Part shown: positions 42,991 through 52,739 of the stretch, in pieces
Layout of the letters: every line of letters begins with the position of its first letter
How positions within the stretch are numbered: the first letter of the stretch is position 1
Assembly: GCA_025084515.1 (NCBI GenBank)
Contig: JAJAGP010000775.1
Location: 186,001-250,000, forward strand
Origin: Ancistrus triradiatus
Lineage: Eukaryota; Chordata; Actinopteri; Siluriformes; Loricariidae
Direction of reading: 5' to 3'
Length of the DNA stretch: 64,000 nt
Translations under genes and position numbers: made by a program
Notes under the pieces: model-generated
Seen by the model: only the letters and a program-made list of their open reading frames with translations
The model's database searches: none
What the model was told of the DNA's origin: nothing

Positions 42991-44491
42991 ACCCTATGCT
43001 GCTGATCTTAATGGAATCTCATTGTCAATGCGATTTGCACTATTACATTAAAACACTGGTTATTTTAGGTTTTACATGTAGCACAATGATCATTCAGGGC
43101 TTAAATTGAAGTAAACACTTAGGCCAACATATTTCTTCACCTCCAGGCTTCTAATTTCATCATTTAAGTTCTATTTGGGAAGATTAAATACAGAAAAACA
43201 AAAAAACGCCTTTTATTTTTTGGGTTTATAATGTGTGTGTGGATGTTGGTGAGTGAACATTATCCATGCTGTACATTTTATAGTTCACCAGGGACTTGTA
43301 AAGCTAAATCCAAAATTTGGAACAGATACAATACAGTATTCAAGAGTTACACATCTTTTTTAGTATTGATCACCATTCGTCTCGAAATGGGTCATCACCT
43401 CTAAAAATATGAATAAAAAAAGCCTTTCATCATAAATCAAGTGTTTACAAGTTTTTTTTTATGTCTTCTGTAATAGAACAAACAAATATTAGTCACAATT
43501 CAGCGTTATTTTGCTGTTTATCTGAATAAATCACTCTAAATGTAGTCCTCCGCATTGTTCCTCCATGCTGTTTCTCACCCTGTGTGAGATTTCTCACCCC
43601 TCCTCTACGTGCTCTGCGAGCCGGAGCGTGACATGTGACATATCATTCAAAAGCTTAGACTGTTGGCTTTCCAAGGGAAGGGGTGTCATCCAATCAGCGC
43701 TTACACACAACGAGCTAATTTACATATTGTCTAGTGATAGCTCCCACCTCTCTATGATTTGACTGGCTGGAAAAAAACGCTAACCAATGACAGTTAGAAA
43801 CCCACGAACAAATAACGAACTGAGTACTTACAGAGCCCTCCCATAGGGGATATCTTATGTGGCCTTTAGAGGGAACATTGTGTTTTGTAGTTAGAACACA
43901 GCCAAAGAACGCTCGTCTTCGGTTACATTGGAAAAAAATGGACAACTGAGCAAATGAAAAAAGGACTTTACTGACATTTTATCTGGAATTTAACGGTATC
44001 ATGGAGTTGTTTAGACGGTAAGTGAATTTTCTATGATAAAAACAAAAGTTATTTTACATCCTAAGTATATTTTAAAAGGCAAAATAGTTGGGGAGGTATG
44101 ATTGTTTATGTCAACAAATATGGCGGACAGCTGTGTTTGGTATGTGATTTCTGGCGAATGGCTGCATGTAGACGGTTGAAAATCGGTATGCAGGTAGTCA
44201 AAATAGTATTAAATATTTTGAGTTTGTGTTTTGGACTGTGTATTAAGAATGTTTTAAGTTATTAAGAATGCAAAAAATGTCGACCTACTGGGCCCGTATA
44301 TGGGCCCGCTAGGGGGAGCTTCTGCAGTATTTGGTTTAATAAAGTAAACAAGTTTAATGCTTTAACGTTCTGTACAGTCTTTATTAAACGGACAGAACAG
44401 AATGAAACAAGGTGTACAAACTGTCAACCTTTCATACAAGACAAGTTATACAATAAGTTAAATAATTAGACAAACGAGAATCAAATGTAGA
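42991..44491. other. Unassigned stretch between inverted repeats
   Basis: Mostly AT-rich. A less AT-rich part (43560-43960) is followed by an ATG at 44001 and a consensus donor (GACGGTAAGTG, GT at 44018), which could be a short first exon of a gene or transposon. I found no continuation. GGGCCCGTATATGGGCCC at 44290-44307 is a small palindrome. Confidence 0.35.
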
Positions 44492-44715
44492 GTTTTTGTA
44501 AATGTTCTTTGTTTCAGTTTATGCTGTGTTCTGCTTAAATGTACTTGTGTTCTCGACTTTTGTTTGCCTCCTAACTGTTGTTGTGTTTTCACCAAATGCA
44601 ACATTTTTGGAAATGTTGTTGTGTTCTGCCTTTATGTTGTTGCGTTTTTCCTTAATGTATTTGTGTTCTGACTTAACGCTGTTGCATTCTCGACTTTTGT
44701 TTGTTTTATAAATGC
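44492..44715. repeat. Inverted repeat A, right arm
   Basis: Reverse complement of 41932-42157 (for example TTGTTGTGTTTTCACCAAAT). Confidence 0.8.
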
Positions 44716-45544
44716 GGTTGTGGTGTTACTCTCTGGGCCACCATACTAGACAGAGGGTACAGCCTAATCTAAGCCACTACACTGTAGCAAGCATTATCCA
44801 GACATTTCAAAATCAGAATAGTTAAGTAGACCTATCCTCTATACCCATGATTCCCAAACACCCTCAAGAAGGCGCCAAAACATCACAAAGGGAAAGTGAG
44901 GCTTTGTTTGTTCTGAGAGGTTTGTCAAAATTAAATTTGCAATGTTAAATAAAATTTTAATAACACATTCACTGGAAAGATCTGTATAAAAAAATTACTT
45001 TAAAGATTATGTTTTATTTTTAGCTAAATGTTTATTTGTCTTGAAAAGAGAAAATGAGCCAGAATGATAAAACAGAAAAAAAACTTTAAAAAGGGAAAAA
45101 GCTCATGTTCATTTTTGGCAAAACAATTTGCAATTAATCACTTTATTCTTTTGTTTGTGTGTGCGGGCTGGGTTCAGCTTTTCTTAGATGCACTTAGAGG
45201 GGCTCCCAGGAAAATAATTGGGAACCACTGATGTATACCATGCTACTACTGAACGTACAGACCTGAATTGTGTCTTACACTGTATTACTGTAGTTAAGTA
45301 GCATATCAGTAGTTACAGTAACATTTCATTTCATGCTAGAAAACCATTCACATCATCTTTTTGCCTAACTGCTAGGCTACCCCCTGCTGGAGGAAGAATG
45401 TAAATATGGTCAAAGCAGACAGTAGCATCCATATAGCATGCAACCACAACAGCACAAAATTTAGATGTTGCTGCAATGAAACACAAGTTCCTTAATATTG
45501 ATGAAGCTGAGGCACAGGGGAAGGAATATCATTCAAAATTCTAA
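44716..45544. other. Unassigned AT-rich stretch
   Basis: No gene or repeat recognised, apart from a short IS630-like N-terminal scrap near 44740-44780 (ACTAGACAGAGGGTACAGCC). Confidence 0.45.
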
Positions 45545-45682
45545 TTCAGATTTATTTCAACAGTGCTTTTTACATTAAAGCATTGTCTCAAAGCAGCTTT
45601 ACAATTTTTTATTATCTTCTACTATCTTCGCAAATCAATCCCAAATTGAGCAAACCTAGGGTGATAGTGGCAAGGAAAAAGA
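45545..45682 (-). mobile_element. L2 3' end fragment
   Basis: Shares CAGATTTATTTCAACAGTGC, GCATTGTCTCAAAGCAGCTT and AATTGAGCAAACCTAGGG with the L2 3' ends. It lacks the tail and stops after GGCAAGGAAAAA. Confidence 0.8.
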
Positions 45683-45689
45683 ACAGGCG

Positions 45690-46650
45690 CAGCTGGATTA
45701 CAAGAATAAAATTGAGGACCAACTTCAAAGCAACAGCTCAAGGCAGATGTGGCAGGGAATCCAAAGCATGACAAACTTTAAGCCCAGATCCAACACTTTG
45801 GTTGGTGATGTGACAATGGCAGAGGAGCTAAACTCTTTCTTCGCCCACTTTGAAAAAGATCTCCAGATATGGCTCCATCACATCCACCATCCAACACCAG
45901 TCACATCTTCACAGTGAGAGAAAATGATGTGAGGAGGGTAGTAAGGTCAGTGAATCCCAGGAAAGCAGCAGGACCTGACGGCATCACTGGCAGGGTGCTG
46001 AAAGACTGTGCAGAACTCGCAGGGGTCTTCACTAAAATATTCAATATGTCCTTAGCACAGGCCACCATCCTGACTTGTCTGAAGTGCTCAACTATCATTC
46101 CAGTCCCAAAAAAGATCACCATCAGCAGTTTAAATGACTTTCAGGCCACCCATAAATATGAAGTGATTTTAATCCAGTCAGAAGTCATATGATTCCAGAA
46201 CTGCCACCCTCACTTAATACCCCCAGTTTGCATACAGGGAAAACAGATCAACAGAGGATGCTATAGCCACAGCTCTTCACATTACCCTGACCCATCTGGA
46301 ACAGAAAAACTGTTATGCCAGGTTTCTTTTCCTTGACTTCAGCTTGTCATTTAATAGGATCCTCCCAAACACTCTGGTAACAAAATGAAAGAACTTCAGT
46401 CTCCCGCCCACTACCTGCCTTTGGATTAAGGACTTCCTCAGTGACCGTTCACAGAGAGTAAAAGCAGGACCTCACTTTTCCTCACCACTCCGCCTCAGCA
46501 CTGGTTCCCCCACAGGATTGTGTACTGCTGTCCTCTGCTGTACACTCTCTACACACACAACTGCACCCCCAACCTCCCAAGCAACTCTATCATAAAATTT
46601 GCAGATGACACTACAGTGGCGGGGCTCATCACAGAAGCAGATGAGTCTGC
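45690..46650 (+). mobile_element. Non-L2 LINE, reverse transcriptase fragment
   Basis: RT landmarks in order: TVRENDVRRVVRSVNPRKAA with GPDGITGRVLKDCAELAGVF (45900-46030), FNMSLAQATILTCLKCSTII with PVPKK (46045-46120), CLWIKDFLSDRSQRVKAG (about 46420-46460), STGSPTGLCTAVL (46500) and KFADDTTVAGLIT (46595-46630), the last holding the catalytic FADD box. It is a different clade from the L2 copies and belongs with the split fragment at 26900/35356. Stops and frameshifts are present; the end is lost near 46650. Confidence 0.82.
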
Positions 46651-46707
46651 ATATATGTTAATATGTTAAAGCATGGTTAAAGCATTAAACTTGCTTACTT
46701 TATTAAA

Positions 46708-46912
46708 CTACAACATCTTGTAACGTACTTCATCTGTTCGTGTTGCAACAAACACATACACATAACAAGGTTAATCTTTTTCCATACGTAAATAAAAACC
46801 TAACACAAAGTCTGTCAATGGTGGAAGTGCTCATATCTTTTATTTAGTAGTTTAATCTACATGTATCAATGCATATAACAAACTGATCGCGTTTAAGTAT
46901 AAATTAGAAACC
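46708..46912. repeat. Inverted repeat B, right arm
   Basis: Near-perfect reverse complement of 42785-42990. Its right edge coincides with the broken edge of the TcB fragment at 46913. Confidence 0.93.
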
Positions 46913-47391
46913 ATTGTTGTTCAGTGTTCTTCTGATGGTGGACTCATGGACATTAATATTAGCCAATGTGAGAGAGGCCTTCAGTTGCTTAGAAGTTACC
47001 CTGGGGTCCTTTGTGACCTCGCTAACTATTACATGCCTTGCTCTTGGAGTGATCTTCGTTGGTCGACCACTCCTGGGGAGGGTAACAATGGTCTTGAATT
47101 TCCTCCAATTGTACACAATCTGTCTGACTGTGGATTGGTGGAGTCCAAACTCTTTAGAGATGGTTTTGTAACCTTTTTCCAGCCTGGTGAGCATTAACAG
47201 CTGTTTTTCTGAGGTCCTCAGAAATCTCTTTTGTTCGTGCCATGATACACTTCCACAAACATGTGGTGTTTAACTGGGTTTTCCTTATCTATTTTTAGGA
47301 CTTGGGTGAAAATCTGTTGATGTTTTAGGTTATATTTATGCAGAAATATAGAATATTCCAAAGGGTTCACAGACTTTGAAGCACCATCTGT
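46913..47391 (-). mobile_element. Tc1-like TcB fragment (N-terminal half and 5' repeat)
   Basis: Minus-strand TcB: HGTNKRDF start (about 47240), paired-HTH domain (LTRLEKGYKTISKEFGLHQS, NWRKFKTIVTLPRSGRPTKI, TKDPRVTSKQLKASLTLANI) up to STIRRTLNNNG, where it is cut by inverted repeat B. The 5' inverted repeat (47270-47391) is shortened by a deletion and ends CAAAGGGTTCACAGACTTTG. The catalytic half is missing. Confidence 0.9.
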
Positions 47392-47413
47392 AACTTTGTT
47401 CCAGAAGAGCATC

Positions 47414-48475
47414 TTATTGGCTTACTGGACTTAGATCAGCTAGATGCAGAATACATAAATGATCATAACTGATGCTCTTGGCGCAGGCTAGGGAACAGGA
47501 ACAGACGCCCTCGGTGCAGGCACGGGAACAGACGCCCTCAGTGCAGGCACGGGGGACAGACGCCTTTGGCATTGCCACGAGAACAGGCGCCCTCTGTGCT
47601 GGCACGGGAACAGTCACAAAGGTCCGTGGCGCTGGAGTTGGTGCAAATGTCCGTGGTGCATCGTTCTCAGGTATGGAATTAAGACACCCAATGTGCTTGG
47701 AAACAGAGCTAACGTGAACAGGTACAAAACTATGTGTTACCACAAACTCAGATACGGGACTATGTTGCGCAACCTGCAAGGACATGGAGTTAACAAACTC
47801 TGATACAAAGCTAACATGCTCAGACACGAAATCAAAATGTGCGGTGCGCTCGGATATGGAACTAAGTGATGCTAGTGATTCGGACAAAGAAACAACAAAC
47901 TCAGGATCAGAGCCAACACGCTCGACTATGGAACCAGAGGGCGCAGCACACTTGGAAACAGAGCTATACGATGGTAACGATTCACACATAAAATCAACAA
48001 ACTGAGGATTGGAGCTAACATGCTCAAACATGGGGCTACATGGTGCTAATGGCTCCTCTGTGGAGCTAGCGAGCTCACATATGGAGCTAACATGCTGAAA
48101 TACTGGACCACTAGACTCTACCAGCTCAGGTACTGAGCTACGAGATGCTAAGTACTTTCCCACGGAGCTAGGGTGCTCAAATGCGGAGCAAACAGGCGTA
48201 AATTCAAGGTTACTAGACACTATTGACTCTGGTACTAAGCTAGTGTGCTCAAATTCAGGGCTATCAGACGTTATCGGCAAGTAGGCTGAGCACTGCTGAA
48301 AAAATTCTCCGCATAGATGCGGATTACCATAAAATTTTTCTGGCATCTCAGCCCACGCGCACCGAACCGAGGTAGCGTGATTACCAGCTGTCTCTTTAGT
48401 TTGGTGGGGAAGTCTGTAATGGAAAGACCTTACGGGAGGAACGGAGACGGGTGCAGGTTCAATGTAGATAGCCAT
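47414..48475 (-). CDS. Second gag-like ORF with expanding repeats
   Basis: A 353-codon minus-strand frame starting MAIYIEPAPVSVPPVRSFHY. Residues ~42-67 (WAEMPEKFYGNPHLCGEFFQ, then QCSAYL) are a good match to the MPEKFDGNP..CRGFLLQC start of fish gypsy gag. It passes straight into repeats of ~35 residues built on FEHVSS..PEFV, SLSESL and SSVSE, then a Pro/Ala tail (APTPAPRTFVTVPVPAQRAP) and two copies of ACTEGVCS. It shares the layout of the ORF at 21433-22737 and the SPEFEH phrase, but repeat length and sequence differ. It has no internal stops. Function unknown. Confidence 0.6.
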   Translation of the reverse strand: MAIYIEPAPVSVPPVRSFHYRLPHQTKETAGNHATSVRCAWAEMPEKFYGNPHLCGEFFQQCSAYLPITSDSPEFEHTSLVPESIVSSNLEFTPVCSAFEHPSSVGKYLASRSSVPELVESSGPVFQHVSSICELASSTEEPLAPCSPMFEHVSSNPQFVDFMCESLPSYSSVSKCAAPSGSIVERVGSDPEFVVSLSESLASLSSISERTAHFDFVSEHVSFVSEFVNSMSLQVAQHSPVSEFVVTHSFVPVHVSSVSKHIGCLNSIPENDAPRTFAPTPAPRTFVTVPVPAQRAPVLVAMPKASVPRACTEGVCSRACTEGVCSCSLACAKSISYDHLCILHLADLSPVSQ

Positions 48476-49059
48476 CTTGTTTATTTAACACAAAGGAGGC
48501 CACCGAGCAAACGTAAATTGAACAAAGGTTACCGCAATGTAACCAACATAGGCGGCTTCTACCACGAGGCATAAATGGGAGCAGGCTTTACCGCGAGGCA
48601 TACACAGAGGTGGGCTCCCCGCAAAACATAGACAGAAGCTGCCTTACCCCAATACGACCGAGAACCGTAGGCGTCACGAACCAGTCCAGAACGCATCTCA
48701 AATGCATATGTCCAAAGTACTGTACAGTGTGTGCAGAATTATTAGGCAAGTTGTATTGGGGAGGATTCTTTTCATTACTGAACAACAACTATGTTCTCAT
48801 CACTATGTTCTCAATAAAGACTCATAAATATCAAAGCTTAATATTTTTTTAAGTTGGAGTGGGTTTTTTTTAGATTTGGCTATCTTAGGAGGGTATCTGT
48901 TTGTGCAGGTAACTATTACTGTGCAGAATTATTAGGCAACTTAATAAAAACCAAATATATACCCATCCGATTTGTTTATTTTCACTAGGTAAACCAATAC
49001 AACAACACAAAATGTAGAAATAAACATTTCTGACAATCAAAAAGAAAACCAACAACAAA

Positions 49060-49612
49060 TCAGTGACCAATATAGCCACCTTTCTTTACGATGACACTCA
49101 AAAGTCTTCCATCCATAGATTCTGTCAGTTGCTTGATCTGTTTACGATCAACATTGCAAGCAGCCGCCACTACAGCCTCCCAGACACTGTTCAGAGAGGT
49201 GTACCATTTTCCCTCCCTGTAGATCTGACATGTTATGAGGGACCACAGGTTCTCTATAGGGTTCAGATCAGGTGAGCAAGGGGGCCATATTATTATTTTT
49301 TCTTCTTTTAGACCTTTACTGGCCAGCCACGCTGCGGAGTATTTGGATGCATGTGATGGAGCATTGTCCTGCATGAAAATCATGTTTTTCTTGAACGGTA
49401 CCAACTTCTTCCTGTACCACTGCTTGAAGAAGGTGTCTTCCAGAAAGTGGCAGTAGGTCTGAGAGTTGAGCTTCACTCCATCCTCAACCCGAAAACGTCC
49501 CACAAGTTCATCTTTGATGATACCAGCCCATACCAGTACCCCACCTCCACCTTGCTGGCGTCTAAGTCGGAGTGGAGCTCTCTGCCCTTTACTGATTCAG
49601 CCATCTGGCCCA
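49060..49612 (-). pseudogene. DD37E transposase, C-terminal part
   Basis: Minus-strand catalytic half: QGGGGVLVWAGIIKDEL (about 49510-49560), GRFRVEDGVKLNSQTYCHFL, FMQDNAPSHASKYSAAWL with the second Asp, and PPCSPDLNPIENLWSLI with the Glu. Thirty-seven residues separate that Asp and Glu, against 34 in the TcA elements counted the same way, so this belongs to the DD37E (TRT-like) branch. The end is GGYIGH. All three acidic residues survive across the two halves; the insertion at 49613 is the main lesion. Confidence 0.88.
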
Positions 49613-50528
49613 TCATGGTGCTATTGACACCATCTTCTCATCGAGAAGTTCAGGTTCGGGGGAACCCACATGCCCCGACGGAACACAGATGGCAGGATAC
49701 GCGATGGACCCGTGGGGGAAGTGGGGAGTCGTGTGCCTGGCACCTCTGTCGTTGGAGGACATCCAGGATGTTTATTTATTCGGAACTTTGATTGTGGGGT
49801 TTCTGGTGATTGGATTAGGCGTTACCCTGCTGTATCGGGAAATTAAAAGAGTTGGGTCAGTTGTCAAAGGTCCCCAGAAACTGCCCAATTTGATTTAAAT
49901 GCTGGGCAGAGCCGTTGGAACTCAGACTGCGCATATTAATCGCACTATGGAATCCATCACTGAGAAACTAACGGCTTTGCGAAATGAGGTAAATCATCAG
50001 AGATACATTGATTCTGAGTGTTAAAAATTTTAGAGCTCAGTCAAAACAAAGTCATTTCTGCTCTCGGCTTGCGTGTTATCAGCAACGGCCTTTCTGATAA
50101 AAAATTTCTCCAGAGGATCTGCTGCTACGTACCTACCCCACATCCACTGACTGTTTTTCATTCTGGGCAGTAAGCGCTGTATACTGCCATGTTATCGTGA
50201 ACTTTGTACAGACTTTTTCTTGCTGCGAGAATGAGGACTGACAGAAAATTTTCCCAACCCAAATCAAATGCATTCCACTCTAAGCTTAACCCCACCAAGA
50301 CGGCGGGACGGGTCTGCAGGGCGCGCCGATCGGCTGCGAACATGGATAGCTGCTTGTCGTAGTTTGGTTACTTTTCCCCGATCCCCACATCCCTAACCAG
50401 TGGCTAGTCGTGGAAGGAGTTCTCCTTCTTTCCCAATGTGTTCATTATTTCTTGTTTCTTCTAAAAATGAATTTCGTTGCCTTGTACTTGTACGTGTGTA
50501 ATGACAATAAATTGAATCTGAATCTGAA
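49613..50528 (+). mobile_element. Retroposed membrane-protein element, copy 2 (5'-truncated)
   Basis: Inserted in the DD37E transposase between CATCTGGCCCATCA and AGAGTCACTCTCAT, which rejoin to normal transposase text. The left edge begins within the ORF of copy 1 (CACCATCTTCTCATCGAGAA). The right edge is ATGACAATAAATTGAATCTG, a TGAATC-type 3' tail. 5' truncation plus a short tandem 3' tail is the signature of LINE-type retroposition. There is no obvious long target duplication. Confidence 0.8.
49689..49898 (+). CDS. Unrecognised membrane protein ORF, copy 2
   Basis: The frame from MAGYAMDPWGKWGVVCLAPL to PQKLPNLI matches the second half of the ORF at 39749-40054. The open frame also extends upstream to about 49650 (GEPTCPDGTQ), but the first ~15 residues of copy 1 are lost to the 5' truncation. 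The helix (YLFGTLIVGFLVIGLGVTLL) and basic flank (YREIKR) are kept. One indel near the end changes the last residues. Confidence 0.5.
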   Translation: MAGYAMDPWGKWGVVCLAPLSLEDIQDVYLFGTLIVGFLVIGLGVTLLYREIKRVGSVVKGPQKLPNLI

Positions 50529-50975
50529 GAGTCACTCTCATTTCATCAGTCCATAAAACCTTAGAAAAATCAATCTTAAGATATTTCTTGGCACAGTCTT
50601 GACGTTTTATCTTATGTTTCTTGTTCAAAGGTGGTCGTTTTTCAGCCTTACTTACCTTGGCCATGTCACTGAGAATCGCACACCTTGTGCTTTTTGATAC
50701 TCCAGTAATGTTGCAGCTCTGCAATATGGCAAAACTGGTGGCAAATGGCATCTTGGCAGCTTCACGCTTGATTTTCCTCAATTCATGGGCAGGTATTTTG
50801 CACCTGTTTTTCCAACACGCTTCTTGCGACCCTGTTGGCTATTTGCAATGAAACGCTTGATTGTTTGGTGATCACGCTTCAAAAGTTTGGCAATTTCAAG
50901 ACTGCTGCATCCTTCTGCAAGACATCTCACAATTTTTGACTTTTCAGAGTCTGTCAAATCTCTCTTCTGACCCAT
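50525..50975 (-). pseudogene. DD37E transposase, N-terminal part
   Basis: Starts MGQKRDLTDSEKSKIVRCLA at 50975, with a helix-turn-helix (CSSLEIAKLLKRDHQTIKRF) and Lys/Arg-rich linker. After a frameshift near 50785 the frame 50461-50781 gives KRPPLNKKHKIKRQDCAKKY and FSKVLWTDEMRVTL with the first catalytic Asp, right at the edge of the inserted element. Confidence 0.88.
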
Positions 50976-51785
50976 TTTGCCAAAAGAAGGGAAGTTGCCT
51001 AATAATTAAGCACACCTTATATAGGGTGTTGATGTCATTGGACCACACCCCTTCTCATTACAGAGATGCACATCACCTGATTTACTTAATTGGTAGTTGG
51101 CTTTCAAGCCTATACAGCTTGGAGTAGGACAATATGTATAAAAATGATGATGTGATCAAAATACTCATTTGCCTAATAATTCTGCACACAGTGTATAATA
51201 CCCCGCGATGTGGGACAGCTTCTCCTTCGGGTGCTTCGCAGTCCGGTGGAGTACCGCAAATGTCATAGAGAGAGAGAACGCTGACCACTGACGCGAGGAT
51301 TGCGAGGATCTGGCAAACCAGACTCGTTCTCCCCGATTGCACACAGGACGCACGCTGTTTTGTAGCTGTTAGCAGTTTATTACCTTTCAACTATTTTAAT
51401 TCCCGATCGCATCTGTATCGTATATAATCGTATATATAGTAGGTTTTTACATCATTTAATCATTTTCTTCTCGTACCAGCAGATTATATTTTTTTGCCGC
51501 TAATCGTTATTTAGTAACTTTACAGGTATACCGGCTTGTGTTTGTAGCCATTAGCTAATTACCAGAGTTGCATCTTCTTTTGCAGTAGTGTTTTTATAAC
51601 TTTTTTACAGTCTTTTCCCACCTTCTTTCTGAGACTTAGTTTTTTGTGACATTTTGTATCAACTTGTATTAACACTTTAATCGAGCATTGCATTGGACCA
51701 TCGGCTGCAGCTGAACCAGATCTTCACTCGGCACCCCACAACACCACCCGAAGCTAATTACCTTTAGTTCATTAATTGTACTAAC

Positions 51786-52650
51786 ATGGCTTCTGCTCTG
51801 CGCTTGTTCCCTGTGCCGAGTGTGGCATGTTTAGCTATTCTTCCTCTGTCATTAGTGTAAATTTTACTTGTGACAGGTGTAGGCTTGTAGCTAGTCTGAC
51901 GTAGGAGATTGTAGTTTTAGAGGCGCGCATCCAGACATTAGAGAAGGCTAGCTCAGCTACTAGCTTAGCAGATCTGGATGCCACAGGTGAAGTTAGAGTC
52001 CCAGCCCCGGCAGAGCCCTCGCAGCAGGGCAAGTGGGTGACGGTTCGGCGACATAGTCGTAAGGCTAGTCCACGAGAGCACCACTCTTTACCTGTTCACG
52101 TGTCCAACACGTTTGCCCTCCTCAGTGATACACCCACTGAGCAGCCTGTTGAAAGAGCTCTGGTCATAGGTGACTCTATTTTACGACACGTGAAACTTGC
52201 TACCCCTTTAGGGACACCAGCAGCTAGAGTTCTCTGTATCCCCGGAGCCAGAGTGCCGGACATTGTAACGAGTCTTAGTGAACTTGAGAGCCGCAGATTC
52301 TCTAGGATAGTTATTCATGTAGGGGCTAATGATATACGCCTTCGTCAGTCAGAGGTTACTAAGGCTAATTTTGTAGAGGTGGTTAGCGTGGCGAAGGCGA
52401 TGCTGTAATGCTGTAGTGTGCTCTGGCCCCATCCCAATGCAGCGAGGTGACCAAGCTTACAGCAGGTTATGGTCGCTGAACTGCTGGCTGTCCAAGTGGT
52501 GCTCTGAAAACAACGTGGGCTATATAGACAACTGGACAGCCTTTGAGGGTAAGCCTGGCCTTTTAGGATGGGACGGTGTCCATCCCACTCGGGAGGGTGC
52601 TGCTCTCATCTCCTGCAACATTGCCCATAGTTTTTATGGCCCGGTTTGTT
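51786..52650 (+). pseudogene. L2-C ORF1: zinc finger, coiled coil, SGNH esterase-like domain
   Basis: The start ATG at 51786 is followed by a 2-base insertion, after which the frame reads MFSYSSSVISVNFTCDRCRL; with CAEC upstream this is a CX2C..CX2C finger. A short coiled coil (VLEARIQTLEKASS) precedes the esterase: ALVIGDSILRHVK with the nucleophile Ser, IHVGANDIRL and, after a frameshift near 52405, LLGWDGVHPTREGAALIS with the Asp/His pair. The order and motifs match ORF1 of CR1/L2-group LINEs. Not intact. Confidence 0.88.
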
Positions 52651-52739
52651 TGAAACTGTGTCTGTTACCCGCATCTGTCCTAAACGTAAATGCTCTCAAA
52701 ACGTCTGTTTCAATAACCTCATTTAGTATAAACACAGAT

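Larger units (their letters stand above)
48725..51193 (-). mobile_element. Tc1/mariner DD37E-type element, split by a retroposed unit
   Basis: The ends AGTGTGTGCAGAATTATTAG (left) and CTAATAATTCTGCACACAGTG (right) are inverted repeats beside TA dinucleotides; the TTAGGCAA motif recurs inside both. The minus-strand transposase is interrupted at 49613-50528. Without that insert the element is ~1.55 kb. Confidence 0.9.
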
